From: Isoetes taiwanensis
Lineage: Eukaryota; Streptophyta; Lycopodiopsida; Isoetales; Isoetaceae
Length of the DNA stretch: 64,000 nt
Assembly (NCBI GenBank): GCA_021234155.1
Contig: JAJEKV010000925.1
Span: 1-64,000, forward strand
Direction of reading: 5' to 3'
Below the pieces are notes generated by a model, which saw only the letters and a program-made list of their open reading frames with translations, searched no databases and had not been told where the DNA came from. Position 1 is the first letter of the stretch. Every line of letters starts with the position of its first letter. The position numbers and the translations under genes were made by a program. Of the stretch, positions 1-11,274 are shown in pieces.

Positions 1-204
1 CCTCAAATCCCTCTTCTAGATTGGGTGCCATTCGGGGCCCATCTCGAATTCCATACTGTTACACTATTTGGTATCTAAATGGTTACTATTTATATTTATC
101 CCTTTGTTATGAATGGGTTATACTTCCAATAAAAAAGTAATTTTTGTAATCTTATTATACATAAATATACATATGACCTTCAATCAAAAAAGAAAAGAAA
201 AAAG

Positions 205-478
205 GTTTTGATCCTTTATGGTAGTCCCATTTGGTGGCCAGGCTTATCAAAGAAGAGTTGGGATGAAATTCAAAAGGTCCAAAAGAGGTTTTTGCTCGGA
301 GAATATGGGGCAAAACCCCAAACACCATATGAAATGTTGTTGGCAGAGGCATCTCTAACTTGAGGTAGAAATGCAGGGACACCTTTCTATCAACAGGGTG
401 CTTACTATGGATTGTGATCGATGCTACCCCTAAATTGGTTTCAGACCATGACCATCACGTCCAACAAAGATCGAAGGG
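205..478 (+). mobile_element. LINE fragment, upstream half (interrupted)
   Basis: In one frame this reads LYGSPIWWPGLSKKSWDEI, then VQKRFLLGEYGAKPQTPYE and MLLAEASL. It matches the stretch downstream of the reverse transcriptase in plant LINEs and resembles YGVEVWGP...WNDLEQV in the LINE near 47.1 kb. A stop interrupts it at about 361. The reading resumes at 6969, beyond the LTR element, so both halves probably belong to one LINE that was split by an insertion. The first 204 bases are AT-rich and unassigned. The family call rests on sequence resemblance; the split is inference. Confidence 0.7.
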
Positions 479-1656
479 TGGTCATCGATAGTAAGGACAG
501 AGTGCTTGGAAACTTTGTTGAAAGTTACAAGAGGATGATAGTTGGAACCGGGCAAGCGGATCAAGCGAGAAGCGACCAAAGAAACAATAAAGGCCATGGG
601 GTTGTCCATGGTGCAACAAGTTCATGTAACTTTGAAATATGTTTTAAAGAATAACAAGTTAGCTTAGTAAATATTTAAATAAATGTGCTTTGGACATGTG
701 GTCAAAGGCACTAGGTTACAGTTAGGATTAAATGTTATAAAACACAAAAAATAGATGTTGGGGATTATCCCAACTTAGGATTGCCATGTTGGACGACGTA
801 GATTAATTGTTTGGCATTATAAATAGAGAAAAGAAACGTTGTGTATGTTGAGAAAATTTTGGAATAAAAATTGTGACGATGTTCTTTTCTCCCTTGACGT
901 TGCTTATAGCTTATAGCTTGTTGTTTGTGATTAATTGTAAAAAGTCAACATGTGTTAAATGCTAACAACTAACATAAGAAAAAGGATAAAATAGGGCAAC
1001 GACGAATTGCTGACGGGCATAATTATTTGGCGGAAGCTACTACTCACAGGATCCGGAACCTCTTCAGAAGCGCGCAGGTCGGGTGATTCAACAAACCCTT
1101 GATCTGGGATTCCCCTTGCCATTCGCCATCTTCATGATTCTGATCCGAACCGGTAAAATAATCAGTCATGATCTTTTGATTTATTTCCAGATTTGATTTC
1201 TGCTATATTGTGAGCATCGATGGAGGATAATTTCGGTGGTTATGCTTGTGGCTATGTAACCTGGTTCTGTTTATTCTCAGAGCAGTTGAATTAGAGTTAT
1301 GATTCTAGTTATGTATTTGGAAAGGAACTTCCATGAATTCTTCTGGTTATTCTGGTTATGAGAGGACGAAGATTACTTTGTACCTGTGGATATGTTTAAA
1401 ACAAGATTTCTTATCTGGTGGTTATGTTGCAAATCTGGAATGCCTTATCGAACTTCTTGTATATCTAGTAATAAAAATAATCATTGTGATGCATGTTACG
1501 TGATGCACGGACATGGATATGGATGAGCAAGGAGGCGGAAGGGAACTAATAACTTGGATAGACTTCTGGGCAGCCCATTAACGGTAAGATAGACTTACAC
1601 GGCTGTATTTTCATATTTTTCAAAGCTGTTACTCGGTGAGAGGTGGAGGGTTAACA
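479..1656 (+). repeat. Left LTR-type direct repeat
   Basis: Matches 5771-6968 along nearly its whole length with small indels. Both copies end in GGAGGGTTAACA, after which the sequences diverge. A TATAAATAG box lies at 818-826, matching 6121-6129. The true LTR may instead start at TGTTGGGG (756), which opens the short inverted repeat GTTGGG/CCCAAC. In that case 479-755 would be internal 3' sequence copied with it. The first bases after the repeat are TGGATTCTTAGG, a possible but unidentified primer-binding site. Confidence 0.75.
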
Positions 1657-1752
1657 TGGATTCTTAGGGGACCGGTCACGTTTGGTTGCCTAGTTTCCTT
1701 TGAGATGAAATTTTTTGTTTTTCCTTTCTTCGTTATCAAGAAAAATTTACAT

Positions 1753-1926
1753 CCCAATGGAAAATGCAAAGATTAATTGTAAAGGAAATTCTTTGTTCAA
1801 TCCGATTTTACTTTGAGATAAATTTTTCTTTTTTCTTTGTAGAAGGAAATGGCTGTTCAATCCACTAATGGGAAATGCAAAAGTTAATTCTTTGTTCAAT
1901 CCAAACAAATGGAAAATGCAAATGTT
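1753..1926 (+). repeat. Three degenerate copies of a ~38-bp unit
   Basis: The unit (AATGGGAAATGCAAAAGTTA followed by ATTCTTTGTTCAATCC) is seen complete twice and partly a third time in the untranslated leader between the left LTR and gag. It has no coding meaning that I can see. Confidence 0.5.
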
Positions 1927-2289
1927 ATGAACATAGCCAGCCGGTTCAATAATCCTTCTTACTGAAATCATGTGATAATGCATGGTCATAGTGTTATGCA
2001 TTATGTTAATAGCAAATGCTTGATGTATAAAAGCCTTGCCGAGGAAAAAAAAGAGAAAAGGCTTGAAAGGAGATTAAAGCAAGAGTTGGAAAGAAACGAA
2101 AAAGGCGTGAGCGTAGAGAAACAAAAATCGAGGTGCAAAGACAGTCTCGAGATATTACGATATCAAACCTTTGTTTGATAATATGGCTACTTTTTAAAAA
2201 TCATATTCCATATCCAAAATTTGGAGCCGGAAAATCTTCCTCAAACTCAAGCAATAACCTATGTCCATCAATTTGAGGGAATAAGTTCC

Positions 2290-3160
2290 CTCAATAATCC
2301 GATGATGTTGTCCGTGATTATTTATTCCCATACGTTGGAAGGAAAACTCGCAGAGGATGGATGTATAAGAACATGAGTAGTATTAGTAGTTGGGATGAGC
2401 TTAAGGCGAGGGTTTCTTAAGGCATACCGGACTCATGCCTACTTATCATGAGCTCAAGGATGAGCTCAAGAATATTAAGATTAAATCTGAGGAGGATCCT
2501 CGGAAGTTTGCTCTACGGTAAGAAAAACATTGCTTGATGAACTGGACCCAAAGCCACATGAACTTGACATAGTTTCTTAGTATGTAGATGGATTTCCAGC
2601 TAGAGTTAAGCAACAATTAACTCTAGAGGCTCCAAAAACATTGGATCAAGCCATGGAAGAGTTTTGAGTAATACATGGAGTGTTGGGTTACGAGAAAATT
2701 AGTAAGCTTGAGAAAACGAAAACTGATGATAAGGGTGCAAGACATTCAAAGTAAGAATGCTATAGAAGAGAATTTGAAAAAAGATTGCTCAAAAAGAAAC
2801 TAAACGTAGTTACATTTGGTAATGCAGCGTTGTAATAGGTCAGGCCATTACGCTAATGAGTGCAGAACTAAGTTGGACACTAAGTTTTGTCACATATGTA
2901 AAATGAAAAATCATGATACTGATGCGTGTCGATTCAATGGAAAACACAAAGAAAAAGAAACAGCCCAAGCCTTTGCTGTTACTCCTCAAGGGAACGATAA
3001 AAAAATTCTGCGGGATAACACCTGTTGGAATTGTGGTGAGAAGGGACACTTTCGGGAAGGGAATGTCTGACCAAGGAAAGACCATAAAAATGGTAAAGCA
3101 TTCACTAGTGAAGAAACTAGAGCTCTTGATGCCAGAATGGTAGGATTGGACTATTCTGTG
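2290..3160 (+). pseudogene. Gag with CCHC zinc knuckles (broken)
   Basis: Pieces of a retrotransposon Gag are readable in shifting frames. About 2310-2420 gives a capsid-like stretch ending WMYKNMSSISSWDELKARV. About 2576-2665 gives YVDGFPARVKQQLTLEAP. The open frame 2816-3070 holds cysteine-histidine knuckles: CNRSGHYANEC and CWNCGEKGHF are typical of CX2CX4HX4C motifs, with CHICKMKNHDTDAC between them. Gag packages element RNA in cytoplasmic particles. The capsid part looks more like Ty3/gypsy than Copia. Several stops and frameshifts show it is dead. Confidence 0.7.
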
Positions 3161-3689
3161 GATGTTCAGGCTGTGACTAGGCAAAAAGCCAAAGAGCAAG
3201 GGATTGAAATCCCTAGTACTCAAAATGATCTATCTCAAACAAAGAAAAAAGCGGTATCCCAACATAGATGAGGAGCTTATTTAATTTTTGCAAATATTAG
3301 GGGCTTATTTGGAAGATGAATGCTCTAAGAGAAAACAATGACTTGAGTGGAAATCAAGCACATGACACGAGACCCTTAAGGATAAGGTGTCTCGGTTGGT
3401 AATTCCCACGCCATTGAATCTCGTTCAGTATGTGGTAGGAAAGTGGAAGGAATTTGGAAATGTGGCCATAGATGAGAAATTGTAAATGGGGAAAGTTTAG
3501 GAAGGAAATTGGGAACATGATCTGTTCCAGTTCCATTGTCTGCGTTGGGTAAATATTTTCCCTCAACTGGAATACCAAGTGGATCACGGTGAAAACAAGT
3601 ACAATTGCTACTTGGAAAACTCAACCAAGCTGAAAAGCTCAATCCGGTACTTCTTGTGAAAATGCATGGAATGGAAGTTCCAAAATTCC

Positions 3690-4090
3690 GATTGATGGAG
3701 GCGCAGGAGTAAACATCATGACTAATGTTTTAGAAAAAACTTAAATTGTATGACTTAATAAAAGCCATTCGATGTGAAAATGAAGATCATCGAAAAAGTG
3801 GAACATAGAGGTATCTTTGAAAAACATCGGTTTCTCTATTGGGAATTTAGAGTTTGAGAGCGGATTTCATAGTCTTAGCCGGATCCTAAAACAATAGATT
3901 ATCAACTATTGCTCGGGTAGACCACGGCTTAGGGCCCCGATCCATGATTGGTCAAGCAATACTCGACTCTAGCAAAAACAAGGGAAAAGATTTCCCTACG
4001 ATCAATTTCACGGGGTTTGGAAATATAACCATTATGCAAGAAGAAACATTGTTCTCCGGATAAGAAGAAGATGAGGACATTGAGGAAGGA
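3690..4090 (+). pseudogene. Retrotransposon aspartic protease (broken)
   Basis: The frame at about 3687-3735 reads IPIDGGAGVNIMT, the active-site loop of a retropepsin. The usual D-S/T-G is replaced by D-G-G. About 160 bases later the reading DYQLLLG matches the conserved C-terminal LLGR strand but runs into a stop. The enzyme would cut the element's polyprotein. Position after Gag fits gypsy and Copia alike; the DGGAGVN context favours gypsy. Stops and a frameshift separate the two halves. Confidence 0.65.
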
Positions 4091-4640
4091 GTAATGGGCC
4101 AAATTTGTCGCCGAAGATGATTTCTATGGCATTGATATCGATCGTGAATCGGATGAATTATGCTTTAGGGTGGAAGAAAAAAGAGTACCCTAAACATTTC
4201 GCGGAGGCGTTGGAAAAAGAAATTACTTTGGAACCAACAAAAGCTCACAAGTTGGAAGATGGAAAACTTGTTCCATCTATGGGACTCCCGTGAGCTAATG
4301 AGCTAAACTTAGGAGAATGAAGAAGAGCCCAAATTAATCAAGATTGGAGCTCATCTTCCACCAATCCTTAACAATGTTCTCTTTTGTTCCTTGTTATCTT
4401 TTGTCCTTTTATCCCAACCAAAAGTTAATGATGCTTTGGTTGAGGAGTTTCGAAAAATTGCAACATGGAAACACACCATGGTTTCACTCCACATGGCCCG
4501 GTTGGTCCAAATCCCTTTGAAAATAATAGCAAAGCTCTCGAATACCAAAAGCGGGGATACTATCAAAAACCTCACAAAGTTTATTAACAGGCGGTTGAAA
4601 GTCGGATCCTATCATGTATGAACAAGCACAGTAATGCAAG

Positions 4641-5591
4641 TTGTTAGAAATTATTGGCCCCTTATCCGGAGCTAAAAAAGGCACGATAAATATAAATCAA
4701 ATAAGTCTTGCCGGGGAAACCATGATGGGCGTGGCTCTCTTAATCATGGTCAATCATTTAACCTCGGTTTGCATTCAATTATTTGAACAAATGTGTACAA
4801 AGGGGTTTTTGATTGATGCAAGTATGAGCTTCTCTATTGAAGAACAAGCTTTTATTGAAGAACAAGCTTTAACAGGAGCTAGAAGAAGGGACGCCTATTA
4901 TTTCCATAAGAGATATCGGAATACTCATTTATGTTACAACCATCAGGTTAAGCAAGAAGACCCTAAGAAACACCCCAAAAAGGGGGATAAGGTGAGTGAA
5001 GATCCCAAGATCTTCACTAAAAAGGGGGATAATGTATATGACCATGACCGGCGACGTCTAAAGGAGAAATGCCATTTTGCACTTATGGTAGAAATAATAC
5101 ACACGAATGATCTGCAATATTTTGAAGAAGCTGCTGAAATGCCTGAATGGTATCACGCAATGCGCGCAGAATATGATTCGTTGTAAAAGAATCATACATG
5201 GAAACTTGTTCCCAAGCCTGAACAAAAGAATAATAATGGCTGCAAATGGGTCTATAGGACCAAATATAAACCTGATAGGCAAGTTGATAAGAAGAAGAAG
5301 GCGAGATTAATGGCCAAAGGATATGTGCAATGAGAAGGAATTGATTACGATGAGACTTTTGCACCAATTGCAAGAATCACCACTATGCATACTATTATAG
5401 CATTGGCAACTCAACAAGGATGGAAAATCCATCAGATGGATGTGAAAAACACATTCCTATATGGAGATTTAAAGGAGGAAGATTATATGGTCCAGACAGA
5501 AGGCTTTGAGATTTCTGGAAGGAAAAATTATGTATGCAGATTGATCAAATCAATCTATGGATTAAAGCGAGCTCTAGGGATCTTGGAATAA
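4641..5591 (+). pseudogene. Copia-type reverse transcriptase (broken)
   Basis: The open frame at 4641-5186 ends in EWYHAMRAEYDSL, the usual lead into a Copia RT. After one stop the reading continues through WVYRTKYKPD, KARLMAKGY and GIDYDETFAPIARI. The frame 5385-5591 gives QMDVKNTFLYGDL and VCRLIKSIYGLK, both diagnostic of Ty1/copia. The catalytic YVDD block and everything after it are missing. An 18-bp direct duplication lies at about 4838-4873. The upstream part of the frame (4641-5040) is not recognised. Confidence 0.85.
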
Positions 5592-5770
5592 CAAAATTAA
5601 CGCCTTTTTAGAAGGTCAAGCTTTTTTTCCATTGATGTAGATCCATCTCTTTATGTGAAGGCTAAAAATGATATTTTAGTAGAGTAGAGTAGAGTTTTTT
5701 ATTGTCCCTTTGACCAGAAAGGCCCTTGAGCTTGTGTAGCACCCTCTCTTCCATTTTTGTCGGCAAAAGG

Positions 5771-6968
5771 TGGTCATCGATAGTAAGGACCCGGCGAGAT
5801 CTTTCGAGTAATTGGAAAGCATTAGAAACTTACAAAGAGGATGATAGTTGGGACCCGGATCAAGCGGATCAAAGCGACCAAAAAGAAACAATAAAGGCCA
5901 TGGGGTTGTCCATGGTGCAACAAGTTCATGTAACTTTGAAATATGTTTTAAAGAATAACAAGTTAGCTTAGTAAATATTTAAATAAATGTGCTTTGGATG
6001 GCCAAAAGGCACTAGGTTACGGTTAGGATTAAATGTTAGAAAGCACAAAAAAAATAGATGTTGGGGATTATCCCAACTTAGGATTGCCATGTTGGACGGC
6101 ATAGATTAATTGTTTGGCATTATAAATAGAGAAAAGAAACGTTGTGTATGTTGAGAAAATTTTGGAATAAAAATTGTGACGATGTTCTTTTCTCCCTTGA
6201 CGTTGCTTATAGCTTATAGCTTGTTGTTTGTGATTAATTGTAAAAAGTCAACATGTGTTAAATGCTAACAACTAACATAAGAAAAGGATAAAATAGGGCA
6301 ACGACGATTGGGGTAACGGGGCATAACTGTTTTGGTCGAACTACCGCCGGGATGGGAACCTCTTCCGACTGCTTGCGGATCCATGATTCAACAAGCCCTT
6401 CCGACCGGGTCCGCCCGCCATTAAAAGCCATCTTCATGCGGTTCGATCCAAAGAACCGGTAAAAACAATGCAGTCATGATCTTTTGATTTATTTCCAGAT
6501 TTGATTTCTACTATATTGTGAGCATCGATGGAGGATAATTTCGGTGGTTATGCTTGTGGCTATGTGACTGTTCCATTTATTCTCGAGCTTGATTGAATTA
6601 GAGTTATGATTCTAGTTATGTATTTGGAAAGGAACTTCCATGAATTCTTCTGGTTATTCTGGTTATGAGAGGACGAAGATTACTTCGTAAATGTGGATAT
6701 GTTTAAAACAAGATTTCTTATCTGGTGGTTATGTTGCAAATCTGGAAATGCCTTATCAAAACTTCTTGTATATCTAGTAATGAAAATAATCATTGTGATG
6801 CATGTTCTGTGATGCAGACATGGATATGGATGAGCAAGGAGACGTGAAGGGAACTATTAACTGGATAGACTTCCAGGGCAGCCCATTAACGGTAAGATAG
6901 ACTTACCTGGCTGTATTTTCTTATTTTTCAAAGCTGTTACTCCAGGGTGAGAGACTGGAGGGTTAACA
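5771..6968 (+). repeat. Right LTR-type direct repeat
   Basis: Second copy of the 479-1656 repeat. It is preceded by the short purine run GGCAAAAGG and ends in GGAGGGTTAACA. It carries TATAAATAG at 6121-6129. Differences from the left copy, including several small indels near 6330-6460, indicate an old insertion. An alternative LTR start is TGTTGGGG at 6059, preceded by an A-rich tract. Confidence 0.75.
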
Positions 6969-7640
6969 GGCTTTAGACCAATCCACTGTTAAAGGTTGGT
7001 ATTCGGAGGTCAAACATTGGGCAGAAAGATGGCTGGTAGTGCAACTTGGCCTGTCTCGCTTAAGTTCATGGAAGTTCGCGCGCAGGTTTCTGAAATAGTT
7101 GTCAAGAAAATGTGGATATTGGAGTCCGAAGGTTAAAAAACAGTTTTATCTTACAAATGTCAATGACATGCAGGAATAGAAAGAACAAAAGTATGTCCTT
7201 TCCAATATTGATAGGAAAAGTTGGATGCTTATTTTTCAACTACGATTGTCATCGCATACACTCTATATAGAGACTGGAAGGTGGACTGGTACTCCTCGTA
7301 GTCAGAGGTTGTGTCCTGGATGTCTAGAGCTAGAAATTGAAACAGAAAAGCATGCATTCTTGAGATGTGCTTCTTATGCACATATTCGTGATGTCTATGA
7401 TATCAGATAACCTCTCTAAAAGATCTCTTTGATATACCGGCACATCTTTTAAGCTCGTATATGAATATGAAGGCTATTTGGAAAGAAAAAAAAGATATAA
7501 TGAATCTATTTGAATTCATGAAAGATTTTGAGATAGAATATGCTCTGGATTGGACGTCTTGAACAATAAATTCTGTATATTTTTCCCATAGAGGCCTGGG
7601 GCCTAAATGGCTCGATCAATACATTTAACATTTAACATCA
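6969..7640 (+). mobile_element. LINE fragment, 3' half with zinc knuckle
   Basis: Continues the LINE begun at 205. The frame 7225-7410 reads LRLSSHTLYIETGRW, then RLCPGCLELE, ETEKHAFLRC and a tyrosine-rich end. This is the C-x2-C...H...C zinc-knuckle region found after the reverse transcriptase in plant non-LTR elements. The 3' end resembles that of the LINE at 48 kb (CCCATAG then GGCC-rich sequence) and finishes in a short-unit tail of ATTTAACATTTAACAT near 7622-7637. Two stops are present. Confidence 0.7.
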
Positions 7641-7642
7641 TT

Positions 7643-7654
7643 GCTCTGATACCA
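7643..7654 (-). other. Primer-binding site of a Copia element
   Basis: On the minus strand this reads TGGTATCAGAGC, the complement of the initiator-Met tRNA 3' end used by most plant Copia elements. The LTR would lie at higher coordinates, ending just before the site. No coding part follows on the lower side, where the LINE tail sits. It is probably an LTR plus a stub of leader left by deletion. Confidence 0.5.
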
Positions 7655-9400
7655 TTGTAATGCTTCCCACTAAATATACGACGCCTGGTTGTATATCTTG
7701 TGGGAAAATCCAGCACATTCGTTGCACGGCCCTCCGTCTTCGGAGCAGCACAACGTGATCGGTCTTGACACCTTCTCACGTTTTTGAGATGCACTTCATC
7801 TTCAAAAAGAGTTGTGCAAAGTAAAGAATGCAAGGCATCATTTTTGTAGATCGAGGAGGTGTAGCAATTATTATAGATCACTGGCCATCCAATCCTTGAG
7901 TTGACTATATCTGGAGGTTCTATATAGGGAAGACTACCATAATGTTATTTGCCCCTTTGTGTTTTGTTCTATTTTAATTAGGCTCCTGCCCTCCCACGGC
8001 CTTTGGTGGTTATCTATCCATTAAGTTTGTGTTATCTGAAGTTGAATAGGTCAATTTGCATTGAACCCAAATGCTGCAAGCAAAAAAAATTGAGGTAAGA
8101 TAGAAATTAGACTAAGGTCAAGATACTACCTTATCAAATACAAAGGAACCTAACTTGAACAAGTAGTTTTAGCAACAAAAAAAATCTTGATCATCGTCGA
8201 ATGGCTTTTTAAGCATAGGAAAATTTCTATTGTACCTAAAGGACCTAAAGGAGCATGCAAGAATATTTCTACTAACCTTCACATCACCTTCTTAGATTTT
8301 AATATTTCCACGAGTAAATTTGGCACAATGGGTGAACTATAGCAATCGAGTAATCCTGAACGTAAGATATCCACTAGGCACAAGCTGAAAAGAGGCACTC
8401 AATTTTAGCTGATAAAATTTACTTACGTCTTTAACCCATGTCAATTTCCTTATCGCGTTTTTTCTAATCTTTGATTTTTGGCCATCGATTTTGGAATATT
8501 CGTGCTCATCCCAAATCAAAGGGCCATTACATTTTTTGGCAATAGTTAGCCACTTCCAATGGTGGAAAACGCACACATAGTTTAGAAGATTAAAAATCGG
8601 CGTGCCTGCTGCTCTACTCAAGGCAATCCGGCCACTCTAGCAAAACTGGGGTCACTCAAACCAAAACTCGGAGAAAACTCGAGAAGCAAAACTTCTATTC
8701 CTGAAAACTCGGAAGAAGAAAAACACAAGAAGCAAAACTCAACAAGAAAAACAAAGGCATGCATTGCGGATGGTAACCACGGCCAGCAATTTGCGAAGGC
8801 ATTTTGAATCTAACCAACCAGCCGGATCTCTAATCCCAGTACAGGCAAAGGATAACAAATGAGGAGCTCAAAAGCATGGATTAATGGCCCCGACCCGAAA
8901 CCGATTCATGAATCGGCGAGCCCAGCCAACCGGCTACCTATAAACACACCATCATATGGCCGGATCTACCTATAAACACATCCTTGCAAGCAGTTCACGC
9001 CGAATAATTGTGGCAAAAGAATTAAGATCGAAACCCATCATCAAATAAACCTCACCGAAACCCCCCCTCGCTCACCGCATGCCCCCTGCCAGGTCTGCGA
9101 AATCCCTGGCCAAAAGGAAAGCTGTGGTGCTCTTATCCTTCCATCCCTCATACCATGCAAATCGACACCAAAATATTCACATCCAGGCCTATTTCGGTTT
9201 CTATTGGCCCGCCAAAGCGGCTCAAATCACTCAAAATATACACTCCGGACTACGATTTTTGCATATATAAGCCCCAAATCTAGGGAAAACCATGCGAGAT
9301 ACCCTCCCCAAATACCAAAACGAAATAATTAGAACATTATGAGAGAGGAAACAGATAACAGACTGCTTATGTAGGATTAAATATAAGGTTCCCAAATTTT
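7655..9400. other. No gene seen; probable minus-strand LTR then unique DNA
   Basis: The first few hundred bases may be the LTR belonging to the primer-binding site at 7643, but no second copy is present to define its ends. The rest holds only short frames without recognisable motifs. 8640-8750 is rich in AAAACTCG/GAAGCAAAAC repeats. Confidence 0.3.
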
Positions 9401-9408
9401 CTTTTCCT

Positions 9409-9900
9409 ATGATTTTGGCAGTGGTTTGGCGTGAAAAAGGGGGAGAGGGTTATTTCTTGCTATGATTTTGTTAGTGGTTTGGCGAGAAATCTTAGGGTTG
9501 AGGTTAAAAAGAAATTGGACGTTGGAGAAATATTAGGGTTAAGGTTAAAAAAAAATTGGACGTGGCGGCTGCCGTCCGAGCATGGCGGGAAGCCGAGAAG
9601 TCAGGGAAGCATGCCGGAGCTGAGGAGCTCTGCGGCTGAGAAGCTTGTGGCGGCTTGTGGCTTCCGATCAGGGAAGAAGACGAGGGCGAAGGCAGGGAAG
9701 AAGAGGGCGAAGGCAGGGATGAGGGCGAAGATCAGGGAAGAAACTTGTGCTGAGAAGCTTTCGATCAGGAAAGAAGATGAGGGCGAAGGCAGATCTGCAG
9801 GTCTGAAGCTAGATGCAGAGGGCGAGGCAGGGCGAAGAAGAGCTGAGAAGTGGAAGTGGAAAGGGCGAATAAGAGCTGCGAAGAAGAAGGGCTGAGAAGT
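9409..9900 (+). repeat. GA-rich tract with nested short duplications
   Basis: CTATGATTTTG...GTGGTTTGGCG occurs twice about 51 bp apart (9409 and 9460). TTAGGGTT(A/G)AGGTTAAAAA recurs about 42 bp apart. From 9655 units such as AGGGCGAAGGCAGGGAAGA repeat irregularly. The 154-codon open frame here is low-complexity (Lys/Arg/Gly/Glu) and is better explained by the repeats than as a protein. Confidence 0.55.
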
Positions 9901-10800
9901 GGAAAGGGCTCAGAAGGGGAAAGGGCAGCCTATTCGTTGTTGCTTTATGAATCCAGGCTTCAAAGTTTGCAGTTTGAAAGCTGTAGAATCCAGGGCAGTT
10001 TGCAGTTCGGAGTCAGAAGAAGACTCCAACTTTTGCTGGAAATGCAGTTTTCATGTCACGTTTTTATTGAATGGCACCGGTTTAGCCTCATTTCTTCTTA
10101 TATGTTCTTCACTCTCATTTGCTCTCATTTCTTGCTCTCATTTCTTGTTCTGTGTTCTGTGAATGCATAATGGTCAGTTTACGCATTTTTTATGTGTATG
10201 GATTCAACTATACCATGTAGGTATATACATATTTAGGCGTATGGGGTGCGCAAACTTGTACGTGGGTCTGATGTGTAAATTCCACAGCCCTTGATTTAGC
10301 ACATTCATGGAATTATGCTTGGATCCAATGATCCAAAAAAAAAACAATAAGGATAAATAAAGAGTGGTGGTTAAAAATCTGTTGGCTAAACATTCATTAT
10401 CGAGTTGTTTGCAATCAATTCCTAATAAATGTTTAAAATTTGGGGCCCTGCTATTCACGTCATATTCTGGCTTCTGTTCTTTTACAGCATATCAAGCTGT
10501 AGACTTTCTCTATATCAAACTGTTGCCAAACCAGTCTTCACGAAATTAACCAGACAAATAACAAATGTACGAACATTCACAGCTTAGGAGTATGTTTGGG
10601 CCAACATCACTGAATGCTTATATTTTACAGGCAATACCCTGCTTCGAATGTACATTACAAACTAAAAAACAATTATATTTTCCACAATATTTATCTGATC
10701 AGCCAAGAAAGCAAAAAAAAACCAGCAGATGACCATCCCAAAGCTGGAACTTCCAAAGAATGGTGGTGTAAAAATACACCATTACAGAAAAACAAGGAAG
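9901..10800. other. No gene seen; H2B 3' flank
   Basis: Only short unrecognised frames. The part nearest 10,800 is the 3' flank of the minus-strand H2B gene and presumably carries its polyadenylation signals. I see no histone stem-loop, as expected because plant histone mRNAs are polyadenylated. Confidence 0.35.
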
Positions 10801-10813
10801 TAAAATGGGGCAA

Positions 10814-11242
10814 TCAGGCACTGGTAAACTTAGTAACAGCTTTAGTACCCTCAGAAACAGCATGCTTGGCAAGTTCACCAGGCAAAATCAAACGAACGGC
10901 GGTCTGAATCTCCCGAGAAGTAATAGTAGGCTTCTTATTATACCTAGCAAGCTTAGAAGCTTCTTGGGCCAGCTTCTCAAAAATGTCGTTGATAAAAGAA
11001 TTCATGATTCCCATAGCTTTAGAAGAAATTCCAGTATCAGGATGAACCTGTTTGAGAACCTTGAAGATGTAGATCTTGTAGCTTTCGACACTGCGCTTGA
11101 CGCGCTTTTTTTTCTTCTCCCCTTCCTTGGCAGGCTTCTTCTCGGCCTTCTTGCCCTTGCTTGCCACGGCCGGAGCAGGCTTCTTCTCCGCCTTGGTGGT
11201 CTTGCCTGCCTTCTGCTCGCCATCGCCGGATTTGGGCGCCAT
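10814..11242 (-). CDS. Histone H2B
   Basis: Core histone H2B pairs with H2A in the nucleosome. The protein is 142 residues, the usual plant length, and has no intron. Residues 1-50 form the basic tail with Lys/Pro/Ala repeats such as KAEKKPAP and [11 protein letters not shown]. The histone fold follows: [38 protein letters not shown], then [19 protein letters not shown]. The C-terminus [15 protein letters not shown] contains the lysine that is ubiquitinated in plants. I chose MAPKSG as the start because it matches the family N-terminus and lies about 40 bases below the TATA box; an in-frame upstream Met would add 19 unlikely residues. It is the only fully intact gene here. The family call is certain; which H2B paralogue is unknown. 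Confidence 0.97.
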   Translation of the reverse strand: MAPKSGDGEQKAGKTTKAEKKPAPAVASKGKKAEKKPAKEGEKKKKRVKRSVESYKIYIFKVLKQVHPDTGISSKAMGIMNSFINDIFEKLAQEASKLARYNKKPTITSREIQTAVRLILPGELAKHAVSEGTKAVTKFTSA

Positions 11243-11274
11243 TGCTAAACTCTCTCTCACAATAGAATAGAATA

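Larger units (their letters stand above)
479..6968 (+). mobile_element. Decayed LTR retrotransposon, mosaic gag/RT
   Basis: Two direct repeats of about 1.2 kb flank 4.1 kb of internal sequence. The order inside is gag with zinc knuckles, aspartic protease, then a Copia-type reverse transcriptase. No integrase or RNase H is visible, and every coding part carries stops or frameshifts. The gag and protease look Ty3/gypsy-like whereas the RT is clearly Ty1/copia. The element is therefore a recombinant, or one element nested in another followed by deletion. No target-site duplication could be found at 474-478 versus 6969-6973. It lies inside a LINE. Confidence 0.75.

Noticed and set aside
6438-6460. 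GGTTCGATCC resembling a tRNA T-loop
   Set aside because: It lies inside the right LTR, has no matching A-box or cloverleaf, and is changed in the left LTR.
9490-9550. Telomere-like TTAGGGTT text
   Set aside because: Only two imperfect units about 42 bp apart; not a TTTAGGG array.
9431-9895. 154-codon Lys/Arg-rich frame
   Set aside because: Low-complexity product of GA-rich tandem repeats, with no conserved motif.
10805-11248. 147-codon plus-strand open frame
   Set aside because: It is the antisense shadow of the intact H2B gene.
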